NCBI RefSeq assembly: GCF_013375535.1
Contig: NZ_JABXJG010000001.1
Location: 1,054,001 to 1,118,000 of the forward strand
Length of the DNA stretch: 64,000 nt
From: Sphingobium sp. 15-1
Lineage (GTDB): Bacteria > Pseudomonadota > Alphaproteobacteria > Sphingomonadales > Sphingomonadaceae
Direction of reading: 5' to 3'
Shown: one piece after another, positions 1-8,715 of the stretch
Position numbering within the stretch: position 1 is the first letter of the stretch
Layout: each line of letters begins with the position of its first letter
Notes under the pieces: generated by a model
Databases searched by the model: none
The model's input: the letters and a program-made list of their open reading frames with translations, nothing else
What the model was told of the DNA's origin: nothing
Program-made: the position numbers and the translations under genes

Positions 1-525
1 ACGGCCCGCCGGATTGATGATGGTGATGCTGTCGCCCAGTTGGATGCCCAGATTTTCCGCCAGGCGCGAGCCGATCGCCACCTTGCCGCTGTTGGGCGAA
101 AGGGCGCTCAAGCTGCCGGCGACGACCTTCGCCTTCAGGGTCGCATTGGTGCGGATGTCGTTCACGGTCATGCCGCGCACCAGCACCGCTTCCACCCGGC
201 CCTGAAAGCTGCCCAGCAGGGGCTGCTCGATCAGCGGCGTGGCGCTGGTGACGCCGGGCGTCGCCTTCGCCTCCTTCAGCACCGCCTTCCAGTCCGGCAG
301 CCGCCCGCCATAGCCCTGGACCACCGCATGGCCGTTCAGGCCGACGATCTTGTCGAACAGCTCCGCGCGGAAGCCGTTCATCACGCTCATCACGATGATG
401 AGCGCCGCCACCCCCAGCATCACCGCCACCAGGCTGATGCCCGCGACGAGGAAGATAAAGCCCTCCCCCTTGCCGGGCAGCAGGTAGCGCTTGGCAATCA
501 TGCGTTCGTATCGGGATAGAATCAT
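1..525 (-). CDS. lolC: Lipoprotein-releasing ABC transporter permease (LolC/LolE family), 5' part
   Basis: The first 175 codons of the gene are present; it runs off the left edge. The reverse strand reads MILSRYERMIAKRYLLPGK followed by a long hydrophobic helix at about residues 22-48 and the MNGFR motif typical of LolC/LolE, then a periplasmic domain that reaches the edge. LolCDE extracts outer-membrane lipoproteins from the inner membrane and passes them to LolA. I chose the ATG at 525 because MxxxYERMIAKRY is the usual N-terminus; an internal ATG at 501 is possible. The single LolC/E fusion-type permease of alphaproteobacteria cannot be told apart from LolC or LolE on this fragment. Confidence 0.9.
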   Translation of the reverse strand, partial: MILSRYERMIAKRYLLPGKGEGFIFLVAGISLVAVMLGVAALIIVMSVMNGFRAELFDKIVGLNGHAVVQGYGGRLPDWKAVLKEAKATPGVTSATPLIEQPLLGSFQGRVEAVLVRGMTVNDIRTNATLKAKVVAGSLSALSPNSGKVAIGSRLAENLGIQLGDSITIINPAGR

Positions 526-802
526 GACGGCGCGGACGGCCTCTCGATAGGGACAGGCAGTCCGTCTAGCATGCTCTCGACCAACGGCAAGCATTGCCGG
601 ATTGTTGCATGGGGGACACAGCCGTCCGGGGAAAATCACAGGCCCCGGAAATAGGCCGTGACAGCAGCCTGCTCTGCCCATAGCACAGGCTCCGAAGCAC
701 AGGTAAATGGCCGTGGTTCAGGGATACTGCATCCCGTTTCGAGCTTAGGGGGCTAAGAAGCGGTTGAGGCAGGCCAAGGGGGAGACGAGCAATCGTCCAT
801 TA

Positions 803-838
803 GTACCCGGGTCGTGGCAGCACGGCCCGGGTACTTTT
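803..838 (+). terminator. Strong intrinsic terminator in the lolC-hsp20 intergenic region
   Basis: A perfect 9-bp inverted repeat (GTACCCGGG at 803-811 and CCCGGGTAC at 826-834) is extended inside by CGTG/CACG and followed by TTTT. No plus-strand protein gene ends upstream, because lolC runs the other way, so it either terminates an unannotated plus-strand RNA from 526-802 or insulates hsp20. Confidence 0.7.
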
Positions 839-882
839 CTATTGGGCCTCTATCGACATCCAAATTCGCGTTTAGGCGCCCT

Positions 883-910
883 CTTGAAACGCACTTCCAC
901 CAAACCATAT
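883..910 (+). promoter_or_regulatory. RpoH (sigma-32) type promoter of hsp20
   Basis: CTTGAAA at 883-889 and CCATAT at 905-910 are separated by 15 bases. This matches the alphaproteobacterial heat-shock consensus (CTTGAAA, then about 13-17 bases, then CCATAT). Transcription from about 917 would give a 5' leader of about 90 nt, the usual size of a ROSE element. Confidence 0.75.
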
Positions 911-917
911 CGAACGC

Positions 918-1007
918 GTCCGGCCGCCATCAGGGGTTGGACATGTTACGCCGGATGCCGTGTTCTGGGTCCGGCATGTTCATTTTGCTCTTTGGGAGAT
1001 TATGACA
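918..1007 (+). promoter_or_regulatory. ROSE-type RNA thermometer in the hsp20 5' UTR
   Basis: The leader folds into successive hairpins: GTCC/GGAC near 919-943, ATGCCG/CGGCAT at about 955-977, and a final weak hairpin in which TTGCTC (985-990) faces the Shine-Dalgarno GGGAG (994-998). The U-U/C-GCU stretch opposite the SD just before the start codon is the ROSE hallmark. ROSE elements keep small heat-shock mRNA closed at low temperature and melt on heat shock. Placement between an RpoH promoter and an Hsp20 gene supports the call. Confidence 0.75.
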
Positions 1008-1472
1008 ATGCGTGGTTTTGACCTGACCCCCTATCGCCGTTCCACCGTGGGTTTCGACCGTCTCTTCGACCTGATCGAAAATAACGCCCGGTTGCAGCAA
1101 GGCGACAATTATCCCCCCTTCAACATCGAGCGGATTTCCGAGGATCGTTATCGCGTCACGCTGGCCGTTGCGGGCTTCCGCACGGATGAAATCGAGATCA
1201 CGGCCCAGCAGAACCTGCTCCAGGTGACCGGGCGGAAGGAAGAGGCGCAGGGCGGCGACCGGGCACGCTTCCTGCATGTCGGCATCGCCAACCGCAGTTT
1301 CGAGCGCCGCTTCGAACTCGCTGATTTCGTGCGGGTCGAAAAGGCCGATCTGGCCGACGGCCTGCTGACGATCGAACTGGTGCGCGAAATTCCGGAAGCG
1401 ATGAAGCCGAAGAAGATCGCCATCAACGGCGGCCAGCTCGTCGAGATCAACGGCGATCGCAACGCGGCCTGA
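1008..1472 (+). CDS. Hsp20 family small heat-shock protein (IbpA type)
   Basis: A 154-residue protein beginning MRGFDLTPYRRSTVGFDRLF, the typical N-terminus of alphaproteobacterial IbpA-like Hsp20. The alpha-crystallin domain spans about residues 35-130, with the conserved A-x-x-x-G-L strand in VEKADLADGLLTIEL. It is an ATP-independent holdase that binds unfolding proteins in the cytoplasm. Two in-frame ATGs exist, at 1002 and 1008; the second is 9 bases from GGGAG and fits the ROSE hairpin better. Expression is probably under double heat control, by the RpoH promoter and the ROSE leader. Confidence 0.95.
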   Translation: MRGFDLTPYRRSTVGFDRLFDLIENNARLQQGDNYPPFNIERISEDRYRVTLAVAGFRTDEIEITAQQNLLQVTGRKEEAQGGDRARFLHVGIANRSFERRFELADFVRVEKADLADGLLTIELVREIPEAMKPKKIAINGGQLVEINGDRNAA

Positions 1473-1490
1473 TCCGTCCTGAATGAGAAT

Positions 1491-1520
1491 GGGGCGCGGC
1501 TGGCCAGCCGCGCCCCTTTT
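1491..1520 (+). terminator. Intrinsic terminator between hsp20 and kup
   Basis: A 26-bp perfect palindrome (GGGGCGCGGCTGG at 1491-1503 and its complement at 1504-1516) is followed by TTTT. It sits between the convergent hsp20 and kup genes. The T-run favours hsp20, but the hairpin could also stop kup transcripts. Confidence 0.8.
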
Positions 1521-1522
1521 CG

Positions 1523-3451
1523 TCAGATTTCGACCTGACTGCCCAGTTCGACGACGCGATTGGTCGGCAGGCGGAAGAATTCCATCGCGCTTTCCGCGTT
1601 GCGAAGCATCCAGGCGAAGATCTTCTCCCGCCACAGCGGCATGCCCGGCTTCGCGGACGGCAGCAATGTCTGCCGGGCAAGGAAGAAGCTGGTGTCCATC
1701 ATCCTGAACGCCTGGCCGCAGCCTGTCACATTCTTGAGCGCGGCCGGAACGTCAGGCTCCTGCATGAAGCCATATTGCAGGACCAGGCGGAAGAAGCCCC
1801 GGCCCAGATCCTCCAGCCTGCAACGTCCGTCATCCTCGACCACCGGCACATCCTTAATCTTGACGGTCAACAGGATGACGCGCTCATGCAGCACCTTGTT
1901 GTGCTTGAGATTGTGCAGCAGCGCATGTGGAACGCCATCGGGGGTCGAGGTCATGAAAACCGCCGTGCCCGGCACGCGGACGGCGCTGTTCGCCGCCGAT
2001 GCGACGAACACCGGAATCGGCATGGCCGCTTCCCGCAGCCGGTCCTGCACCAGCCGGCGTCCCCGCGACCAGGTGGTGAGCAGCGTGAAGATCACGAAGC
2101 CGATCAGCAGCGGGAACCAGCCGCCAGCGGGCACCTTCGTGAGATTGGCGGCCAGATAGGCGCCATCCACCAGGAACAGCACCGACAGCAAGGGCGCGGA
2201 ATAATACCAGCGCCACTTCCACAGACGGTAAAGCAGCACGGTGAGCAGCACATTGTCGATGAACATCGCGCCCGTGACGGCGATGCCATAGGCTGCGGTC
2301 AGGTTCGACGAGGTCTGGAACACCAGCACCAGCAGGATCACCATGACCATCAGTCCCCAGTTGATCAGGGGGATGTAGATCTGGCCTGCGGTCGACGCAC
2401 TGGTATGCGCGATCCGCAGGCGCGGCATGAAGCCAAGCTGGATCGCCTGCTGCGTCACGGAGAAAGCGCCGGAAATCACCGCCTGGCTGGCGATGATCGC
2501 AGCCAGCGTGGCAAGGCCGACCAGCGGCAGTTGCGCCCATTGCGGCGCCAGATAGTAAAAGGGGCTGTGCAGGGCCGCAGCGCCCTCGCGAAACAGCAGC
2601 GCGCCCTGCCCCATATAATTCATCATCAGCGCGGGCAGGACGAAGGTCAGCCAGGACACCCGGATCGGGCTGCGTCCGAAATGCCCCATATCGGCATAGA
2701 GCGCTTCGGCGCCCGTCACCGCCAGCACGACCGCGCCCAAAGCGAGAAAGGCGGGCAGCGGGTCGGTCACGAAGAACATGACGGCCCAATAGGGGTTGAA
2801 CGCGTAGAGTATGCCCGGCGTCTTGGCGATGCTGATGATGCCCAAAACCGCGATCGTCACGAAGTAGAACAGCATGATCGGGCCGAACAACGAAGCGACG
2901 CGATTGGTCCCCAATCCCTGTATCCAGAACAGGCCCAGCAATATGACGATAGCGGCAGGCAGGATCAACGGCGCAAGGCTGCTGTTATAGACCGCTAGCC
3001 CCTCTACCGCCGACAGCACGGAAACTGCGGGCGTGATCATCGAGTCGCCGTAGAAAAGCGATGTCGCGAACACGCCCAGCAGCACGATTCCCCGCGACCA
3101 TCGCTGCGTCTTGGTCTGGCCGTTGATCAGCGCCAGCAGGGCCAGGCTGCCGCCCTCCCCCTTATTGTCGGCGCGCATGATGACGGTGACATATTTGAGG
3201 GTCACGACCAGCATCATCGACCAGAACATCAGGCTGATGACGCCCAATATATGATCGGGGTCCAAGTCCAGATGATGATGTCCGGCGAAGGTTTCGCGAA
3301 ATGCGTAGAGTGGACTGGTGCCGATGTCCCCGAAGACGATGCCGATCGCGCCGACAACCAGCTTCAGCGTCGCCTTCTGTCCTGCATGGCCGTGTTCATG
3401 GGCGCTTTCCTCATCGGCGCGAGTGGCGCCGGCGGTGATCTCGTCAGCCAT
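1523..3451 (-). CDS. kup: KUP/HAK/KT family potassium transporter
   Basis: A 642-residue inner-membrane protein that takes up K+ by proton symport. The family signature [10 protein letters not shown] is at residues 41-50. About twelve hydrophobic segments fill residues 30-480, and a soluble C-terminal domain follows, with the usual YGF motif in the Kup tail. The N-terminus is acidic and histidine-containing (HEHGH at 19-23) before the first helix. Length matches the family. It is a monocistronic unit, convergent with hsp20. Confidence 0.96.
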   Translation of the reverse strand: MADEITAGATRADEESAHEHGHAGQKATLKLVVGAIGIVFGDIGTSPLYAFRETFAGHHHLDLDPDHILGVISLMFWSMMLVVTLKYVTVIMRADNKGEGGSLALLALINGQTKTQRWSRGIVLLGVFATSLFYGDSMITPAVSVLSAVEGLAVYNSSLAPLILPAAIVILLGLFWIQGLGTNRVASLFGPIMLFYFVTIAVLGIISIAKTPGILYAFNPYWAVMFFVTDPLPAFLALGAVVLAVTGAEALYADMGHFGRSPIRVSWLTFVLPALMMNYMGQGALLFREGAAALHSPFYYLAPQWAQLPLVGLATLAAIIASQAVISGAFSVTQQAIQLGFMPRLRIAHTSASTAGQIYIPLINWGLMVMVILLVLVFQTSSNLTAAYGIAVTGAMFIDNVLLTVLLYRLWKWRWYYSAPLLSVLFLVDGAYLAANLTKVPAGGWFPLLIGFVIFTLLTTWSRGRRLVQDRLREAAMPIPVFVASAANSAVRVPGTAVFMTSTPDGVPHALLHNLKHNKVLHERVILLTVKIKDVPVVEDDGRCRLEDLGRGFFRLVLQYGFMQEPDVPAALKNVTGCGQAFRMMDTSFFLARQTLLPSAKPGMPLWREKIFAWMLRNAESAMEFFRLPTNRVVELGSQVEI

Positions 3452-3575
3452 GGAGAAAATGCCGAATTGTCATGATCTTTGGACACCCGAACGGGGAAGC
3501 GGCCCATTTTGTCATTCCATAGCCCCCGCAAACCGCCGCGCCCTATCATGGCTCCAGGGTGGAGGCAATGATCGC

Positions 3576-4211
3576 TTATCGCCCCTCAGACCCCAGCATG
3601 GCATCGATACGCGCAATGTTGCTTTCGAGTTCCTTCTTGACCTCGCTGCCTTCGGGCGCGCTGGCGGCAAGCGGCGCCCAGAGAGAGCGGGCTTCCTTAA
3701 GCTGTCCCGCGCGGGCAAGTGCCAGCCCGTAGAAATAGCGCGGCGCCGGACCTTCCGGATCGATCGCCATCGCCCGGCGATAGGCGAAATCGGCCGACGG
3801 AGACAGCACCCCGCCCGCATGCGCGACCAGCGCATTGCCGAATCCCAGCCACAAATTGGGATCGTCGGGCGTTTCGCGAAGACCCGACAGCAGGACATTC
3901 GCCGCTTCCTTGGTCTTCCCCTGCCGCCCGAGGCCATCGGACAGCATCAGCCACTGGCCCGCCTTGCCATAGCGTTCGGCAAGGCCCCGACGCTGTTCGG
4001 CAAGCTTCTCGTCGAAATCCGCGCCGCCTTTGTCGGCGGCCTGCCGGGGCGCGCCCGCCAATCCGGGTTTCCCCTGCCATGCGTAGCCGGCAAGGCCCAG
4101 CAGCAGGGCCGCCGCCGTGATTTCCCACGCCGGGCGAGGTATCCGGCCGATCAAGACCAGTCCCGCGCTCACGAAAATCACCGATATGGAGGCGATGATC
4201 CAACCCGTCAT
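3576..4211 (-). CDS. CcmI/CycH-like TPR cytochrome c biogenesis protein
   Basis: A 211-residue protein with two N-terminal membrane helices (about 4-22 and 29-47) and a region of TPR-like repeats at about residues 85-190 (MLSDGLGRQGKTKEAANVLL, then the YRRAMAIDPEGP and YFYGLALARAGQLKEA patterns). It is the last gene of the ccm operon and overlaps ccmH by ATGA (4208-4211). CcmI/CycH proteins hold apocytochrome c for the heme lyase. This one is shorter than full CcmI (about 400 residues), so it corresponds to a compact TPR module. The assignment rests on position and TPR pattern. Confidence 0.85.
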   Translation of the reverse strand: MTGWIIASISVIFVSAGLVLIGRIPRPAWEITAAALLLGLAGYAWQGKPGLAGAPRQAADKGGADFDEKLAEQRRGLAERYGKAGQWLMLSDGLGRQGKTKEAANVLLSGLRETPDDPNLWLGFGNALVAHAGGVLSPSADFAYRRAMAIDPEGPAPRYFYGLALARAGQLKEARSLWAPLAASAPEGSEVKKELESNIARIDAMLGSEGR

Positions 4212-4618
4212 GACCGCCTCCTCCGCTTGATCCGCCCGCGCAGCAACAGCAGCCCAAGCCCCAGAAGCACCAGCGGCGCAGCCCAGAGCGGCCAGAGGAT
4301 CGGTTCGGCCGTCGGCTCATAGCTCACCCAATCGCCATAGCGTTCGATCAGCCAGGCGCGGATATGTTCGGGCTGCTCGCCCGCGATGATGCGTTCGCGG
4401 ATCTGGGAACGCAGGTCGCCGGCCATGCTGGCATTGCTGTCGGCTATCGACTGGCTCTGGCAGGTGAGGCAGCGGATCGTCTCCATCAACGTCCGCGCCT
4501 TTTTCTCCAGCGCCGGGTCTTCGATCTGGCGGTCGGCATAGGGCGCGGGCGGCAAGGCGGACTGCGCAAGGACGGGGGCGCTCAGCATCAGCGCGAGCAG
4601 GGCGATCAGCATCCTCAT
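4208..4618 (-). CDS. ccmH: Cytochrome c-type biogenesis protein CcmH
   Basis: A 136-residue protein with a signal peptide (1-18, ending AQ), a periplasmic three-helix domain carrying the redox motif RCLTCQ (Cys50 and Cys53), and one C-terminal membrane helix (about 107-126) followed by an arginine-rich tail. CcmH reduces the CXXCH cysteines of apocytochrome c so that heme can be attached. Start and stop overlap the neighbours by ATGA on both sides, which indicates translational coupling with ccmG upstream and the TPR protein downstream. Confidence 0.96.
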   Translation of the reverse strand: MRMLIALLALMLSAPVLAQSALPPAPYADRQIEDPALEKKARTLMETIRCLTCQSQSIADSNASMAGDLRSQIRERIIAGEQPEHIRAWLIERYGDWVSYEPTAEPILWPLWAAPLVLLGLGLLLLRGRIKRRRRS

Positions 4619-5142
4619 TGCGCGTTCCTTAGCCGCTTGAGGATCATCGGCACGTCATCCTCGCGAATGTCGCCCACATGCTGGTAGGCGATGCGGCCCT
4701 TTCCATCGATGATGAAGCTTTCGGGAACGCCGGACGAACCCAGCGCGATCTGTACTTCGCTCCGCGCATCCAGGCCGATGCGGGAATAGGGATTGCCGTA
4801 GCGCTTGAGGAAGGCGTCGACATCGGGCCGCGCATCGCGGATGGCGATGGCGTCGATTTCCACACCCGCCTGCTTGAGCGCCAGCAATTGCGGCGCTTCG
4901 GCGGCGCAGGGCAAGCACCAGCTTGCGAAGATGTTGAGCAGGCGCGGCTTGCCGGTCGCGAGTTCGGCGCTGGTCAGCGGCGGCCGATCGCTCGCGGCGG
5001 CAGGCAGGACAAAGGCAGGCAGCGCCTTGCCCACCAGTTTCGAGCTGATGATCCGGTCGTCGGGACGCAACAAGCCGCTCGCGAACAGCCCGAAAAAGCC
5101 GAGGAACAGCGCCAGCGGCAACCAGATGAGCAGCTTCCTCAT
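4615..5142 (-). CDS. ccmG: Thiol:disulfide interchange protein CcmG/DsbE
   Basis: A 175-residue membrane-anchored thioredoxin. A hydrophobic anchor spans residues 4-24. The thioredoxin fold carries the active site WCLPC (Cys76 and Cys79) and a cis-proline loop GVPES. It keeps CcmH and apocytochrome c reduced in the periplasm. The reading frame stays open to 5277, but the start at 5142 gives the normal signal anchor and overlaps the ccmF stop codon by ATGA. Confidence 0.96.
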   Translation of the reverse strand: MRKLLIWLPLALFLGFFGLFASGLLRPDDRIISSKLVGKALPAFVLPAAASDRPPLTSAELATGKPRLLNIFASWCLPCAAEAPQLLALKQAGVEIDAIAIRDARPDVDAFLKRYGNPYSRIGLDARSEVQIALGSSGVPESFIIDGKGRIAYQHVGDIREDDVPMILKRLRNAQ

Positions 5143-7079
5143 GCGAGGGCCTCCACGGCCTTTCGCGCACGCCATTTGAGCAGCCAGCCGCGCCGCTCCC
5201 GCCCGACAAGCGCCAGCGCGCCGCCCAGCGCGATCAGGAAGCCGCCGAACCAGATTAGCGTCACGAACGGCTTCCACCAGACGCGGAGCTGCCAGCGGCC
5301 TTCATCCGCCTCCTGCCCCAGCACGACATAAAGCTGCCCGTTCCACCGCGTCAGCAAGGCTGCCTCGGTCGTGGTCGTTGGCGGAGAAGCGAAGAAACGC
5401 GATTGCGGGTGTATCAGGACTGGCTCGCCCCCGTCGCGGCTCGCTTCCATATCGGCCTGGAGCGCGGTCCAGTTGTCACCCGCGATCGGCAAAATCTGCT
5501 TGAAACGGAGCGTCCAGCCCGCCGTCTCCACCGTGTCGCCGGGGCGAGCGGTTACCAGCTTCTCCACTGTGAAGGCCGAATCGCAGGCCATGCCGGCCAA
5601 GCTGACGGCACAGCCGAGATGAGCGATCACCATGCCCCAGGTGAAGAGCGGCGTCCGGCGCAGGTTGCGCTTCCAGAGCGGCGCGACGCTGCCCACCGCG
5701 ACCGCCAACGCGATCACCAGGCCAAGGAAGGGCAATATCCCGATCCGGCCCCAGGCCAATGCCGCCAGCGTCAGGAAAACCAATCCTCCGACCGTCAGCG
5801 GGACCGCCATGCGCCGGGTCACTTCCCGTATCCGATCCCGCCGCCAGCGGGTCAGCGGCCCCAGGATCATCACGATCATCAGCGCCAGCGCGATCGGGCC
5901 TGCGATGCGGTCGAAATAGGGCGCGCCCACGGATACCTTATGACCGAAGGCTTCGGTCAGCAGCGGATAGAGCGTGCCGATCAGCACCAGACCCAGAATC
6001 ACCGTGAGCAGCAGATTGTTGACGACCAGCATGGTTTCCCGGCTGACTAGCTCGAACGGCGCGCCTTCGCGAACCGCGCCCACGCGCCAGCCGAACAGCG
6101 CCAGCGCCCCGCCGATATAGATGCCGAGCAGCGCCAGAATGAAAGTCCCGCGCTCCGGATCGACGGCGAAAGCATGGACGCTGGTCAAGATACCCGACCG
6201 GACAAGGAAGGTGCCAACCATCGACATGGAGAAGGCGACCACCGCCAGCATCACCGTCCAGGCGCGCAGGGCGTCGCGGGTGGCCAGCACGGTCACGCTA
6301 TGCAGCAGCGCCGTCGCCGCCAGCCAGGGCATGAGCGAGGCATTTTCGACCGGGTCCCAGAACCACCAGCCGCCCCAACCCAGCTCATAATAGGCCCAAT
6401 AGCTGCCCGCCGTGATACCGAGCGTCAGCAATATCCATGCGCCCAGCACCCAGGGCCGCATGGCGCGGGCGAAGGCGGCGTCCACCTGCCGGGTCAGCAG
6501 CGCACCGACAGCAAAGGAAAAGGCGACGGACAGGCCGACATAGCCCAGATAAAGCGTCGGTGGGTGGAAGGCGAGACCGGGGTCCTGCAACAGCGGATTG
6601 AGCCCCTGCCCATCCGCTGCTGGCGGATCGATCCGCGCGAAGGGATTGGAGGCGAACAGCAGGAAGGCGTAGAAACCGAGGCTGATCGCCGCCTGCCCGC
6701 CCAGCGTCGCCATATGGGTTTCACGCCGCAAAGCCCGCTCGAACAAGGCGACGGCCGAACCGGCGACGCCCATCACCGTCACCCAGAGCAGCATCGACCC
6801 TTCGTGATTGCCCCAGGTGCCAGCGAATTTGTAGAGCCACGGCTTCATCGAATGGCTGTTGGTGGCGACCAGCAGGACCGACATGTCGGACCGCAGAAAC
6901 AGCGTGATCAGCAGGGCAAAGGCCAGAGCGGTCAATACCCCCTGCGCCACAGCCACGGGGCGGATCGCGCCCAGCAATTCGCTCTTGCCGCCCGCCAGGC
7001 CGATAGCCGCCAAAGCAAGCTGAAGCAGCGCCAAAGATGCCGCGAGCCATAATGCGGCAAGGCCGGCTTCAGCGATCAT
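5139..7079 (-). CDS. ccmF: Heme lyase CcmF
   Basis: A 646-residue polytopic inner-membrane protein. The tryptophan-rich heme-handling loop (GWGGWWFWDPVENASLMPW) is at about residues 234-252, with about fifteen hydrophobic segments around it and a periplasmic domain before the last helices. With CcmH and CcmI it ligates heme delivered by CcmE to the CXXCH motif of apocytochrome c. Length is normal for the family. It is coupled to ccmG by an ATGA overlap; a 139-bp gap holding a small palindromic repeat separates it from ccmE. Confidence 0.97.
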   Translation of the reverse strand: MIAEAGLAALWLAASLALLQLALAAIGLAGGKSELLGAIRPVAVAQGVLTALAFALLITLFLRSDMSVLLVATNSHSMKPWLYKFAGTWGNHEGSMLLWVTVMGVAGSAVALFERALRRETHMATLGGQAAISLGFYAFLLFASNPFARIDPPAADGQGLNPLLQDPGLAFHPPTLYLGYVGLSVAFSFAVGALLTRQVDAAFARAMRPWVLGAWILLTLGITAGSYWAYYELGWGGWWFWDPVENASLMPWLAATALLHSVTVLATRDALRAWTVMLAVVAFSMSMVGTFLVRSGILTSVHAFAVDPERGTFILALLGIYIGGALALFGWRVGAVREGAPFELVSRETMLVVNNLLLTVILGLVLIGTLYPLLTEAFGHKVSVGAPYFDRIAGPIALALMIVMILGPLTRWRRDRIREVTRRMAVPLTVGGLVFLTLAALAWGRIGILPFLGLVIALAVAVGSVAPLWKRNLRRTPLFTWGMVIAHLGCAVSLAGMACDSAFTVEKLVTARPGDTVETAGWTLRFKQILPIAGDNWTALQADMEASRDGGEPVLIHPQSRFFASPPTTTTEAALLTRWNGQLYVVLGQEADEGRWQLRVWWKPFVTLIWFGGFLIALGGALALVGRERRGWLLKWRARKAVEALA

Positions 7080-7166
7080 GCTGCCAATCCCGCCTCAAAC
7101 GCTTGTTGCCCCTGAACCGGATTCAGAACCCGTTTCGCCCAATAGAATTGCGGAGCGCGGGGCCTG

Positions 7167-7193
7167 ATGGATGCTGAAACAAGTTCAGCATGT
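7167..7193. repeat. Short dispersed palindrome between ccmE and ccmF
   Basis: ATGCTGAA and TTCAGCAT (7171-7191) form a small hairpin around ACAAG, preceded by GATGG. I recognise this unit (GATGCTGAAACAAGTTCAGC) as a frequent intergenic repeat in sphingomonad genomes. It is the only interruption in the otherwise overlapping ccm operon and might affect mRNA stability. Confidence 0.55.
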
Positions 7194-7218
7194 CGGTGGG
7201 TGTGGAGGTCGGGCTCGC

Positions 7219-7665
7219 TCACCGATCCGCCTTCATCTTGTGGGTCTTCTCGTCATATTGCATGCCTTCCAGTTCGCGCGGCATGTAGCGTTCGTCATGC
7301 TTGGCCAGCAGATTGGAAGCCTGGAAAGTGCCGCCAGCGTCGAAAGCCCCCTCCGCAACGACGCCCGATCCTTCGCGGAACAGGTCGGGCGTGATGCCCT
7401 TGAAGCTCGCGGGAACGGTCGCCTTGCCGTCGGTGACGTCGAAATGGATGGTGACGCCGTCGCTGGCGCGCTTCAGGCTGCCCTTGACGACCATGCCGCC
7501 CAGCCGGATCGCCTTGCCCGGCTCGACGCCCTTGGTCTTCACGTCATTGGGCGCGTAGAAATAGGCCGCCTCGTCCTTGAGCGCGGAAGCCGCCAGCAGG
7601 CCAGCGCCGATCAGCGCAGCCAGGGCCACCACGGCCAGGATCAGCCTTTGATGCTTCGCCTTCAT
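7219..7665 (-). CDS. ccmE: Heme chaperone CcmE
   Basis: A 148-residue periplasmic OB-fold protein with an N-terminal anchor (about 7-27). The covalent heme-binding histidine is His123 in LAKHDERYMP, with Tyr127 four residues on, as in all CcmE. It receives heme through CcmC/CcmD and passes it to CcmF. Its start overlaps the ccmD stop by ATGA. Confidence 0.96.
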   Translation of the reverse strand: MKAKHQRLILAVVALAALIGAGLLAASALKDEAAYFYAPNDVKTKGVEPGKAIRLGGMVVKGSLKRASDGVTIHFDVTDGKATVPASFKGITPDLFREGSGVVAEGAFDAGGTFQASNLLAKHDERYMPRELEGMQYDEKTHKMKADR

Positions 7666-7787
7666 GTCCTGTCCGCCGATGCCCTGCTTTCAGCGCGGCG
7701 CATCGCGCGCCAACTAAGCAGGCTGATGAGGCCGGTGCCCGATAAGGTCAGCGCATAGGCGCCGATGACGAAAGCCCACTGGTTCAT
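7662..7787 (-). CDS. ccmD: Heme exporter protein CcmD
   Basis: A 41-residue protein, MNQWAFVIGAYALTLSG through ASADRT, read directly from the minus strand. It has one membrane helix (about 5-27) followed by a basic segment (WRAMRR), which is the CcmD pattern. CcmD stabilises the CcmC-CcmE complex. It lies 4 bp after ccmC and overlaps ccmE by ATGA. Confidence 0.88.
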   Translation of the reverse strand: MNQWAFVIGAYALTLSGTGLISLLSWRAMRRAESRASADRT

Positions 7788-7791
7788 AACC

Positions 7792-8514
7792 TCACCCTCG
7801 CGCCAAACGCTGCATGCGCGCTTCGATCTTGTTCTGCGCCAATATGGCGCGCATGCGCATCAGCACGATCGCGGCGAAAAGCAAGGTAAATCCGACCAGC
7901 GTGAAGCCGAGCGGCCAGAGCAGCGCGGTATCGATGCTCGACCCCCGCAGCGTGATGCTGGGGCCCTGATGCAGACTGTTCCACCACACCACGGACCGGT
8001 TGATGATCGGGATGTTGATCGCGCCGACCAGCCCGAAAATGGCGGTCACGGGGCTCACCCCGCCGCTGCCCTGCCGGGCGCTGGCATTGGCGAGCGCGAT
8101 ATAGCCGAGATAAAGGAAGAAGAGCACGAGCATGGAGGTCATGCGTCCGTCCCATTCCCACCAGGTTCCCCAGGTCGGCCTCCCCCAGATCGACCCGGTG
8201 ACAAGGCAGATCGCGGTGAAGAAGGCGCCGGGAACGGCAATGGCGCGCCCCGCCACCGCCGCCAGCGGATGACGCCATACCAGTTGCATCAGCGCGGAGA
8301 CGGCAATGCCGGTCCATCCCCCCATGCCGAGCCAGGCGGCGGGCACATGAATATAGAGAATGCGCACCGTATCGCCCTGAAGATAATCCGCCGGCGTCAC
8401 GAACAGGCCGCAGCCAGCGCCGGCCAGCAACAGGATCAGCCCCGGCCAGAACAGCCAGACCGTCAGCGGCCGGGCAATTTTGAGGAAGCGTGCAGGATTG
8501 GCGAAACGATGCAT
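7792..8514 (-). CDS. ccmC: Heme exporter/handling protein CcmC
   Basis: A 240-residue protein with six membrane helices. The heme-binding tryptophan-rich loop (WGTWWEWDGRMTS) is at residues 115-127, and a conserved His lies in the first periplasmic loop (YIHVPAAW). It loads heme onto CcmE. It is the first gene of the ccmCDEFGH-TPR unit here; the ATP-dependent release factors ccmA and ccmB are not in the window. A 201-bp divergent promoter region separates it from purF. Confidence 0.96.
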   Translation of the reverse strand: MHRFANPARFLKIARPLTVWLFWPGLILLLAGAGCGLFVTPADYLQGDTVRILYIHVPAAWLGMGGWTGIAVSALMQLVWRHPLAAVAGRAIAVPGAFFTAICLVTGSIWGRPTWGTWWEWDGRMTSMLVLFFLYLGYIALANASARQGSGGVSPVTAIFGLVGAINIPIINRSVVWWNSLHQGPSITLRGSSIDTALLWPLGFTLVGFTLLFAAIVLMRMRAILAQNKIEARMQRLARG

Positions 8515-8715
8515 GGGAAGAGGCTATTAGCCTCCCCAATGGCTCAAGGCCAGTAGGCCTTTTTCCCAATTTAAGTCGCCGTAAAATCGCGCTTGGCCGC
8601 AGTTGCGCCCCTTTTTTGTGACAGACAGGCGACAAATCGTCATCGACGCACTATATGCGCGCGAAAGCCGTCCCTATGGGAGCGGTCAGGATTGGCAGTG
8701 GACCATCAAAAACCC

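Noticed and set aside
14..519. Plus-strand open frames over the first 520 bases
   Set aside because: They are antisense to a well-conserved LolC/E permease read on the minus strand; their compositions (Arg/His/Gln-rich) are typical shadows of a high-GC gene.
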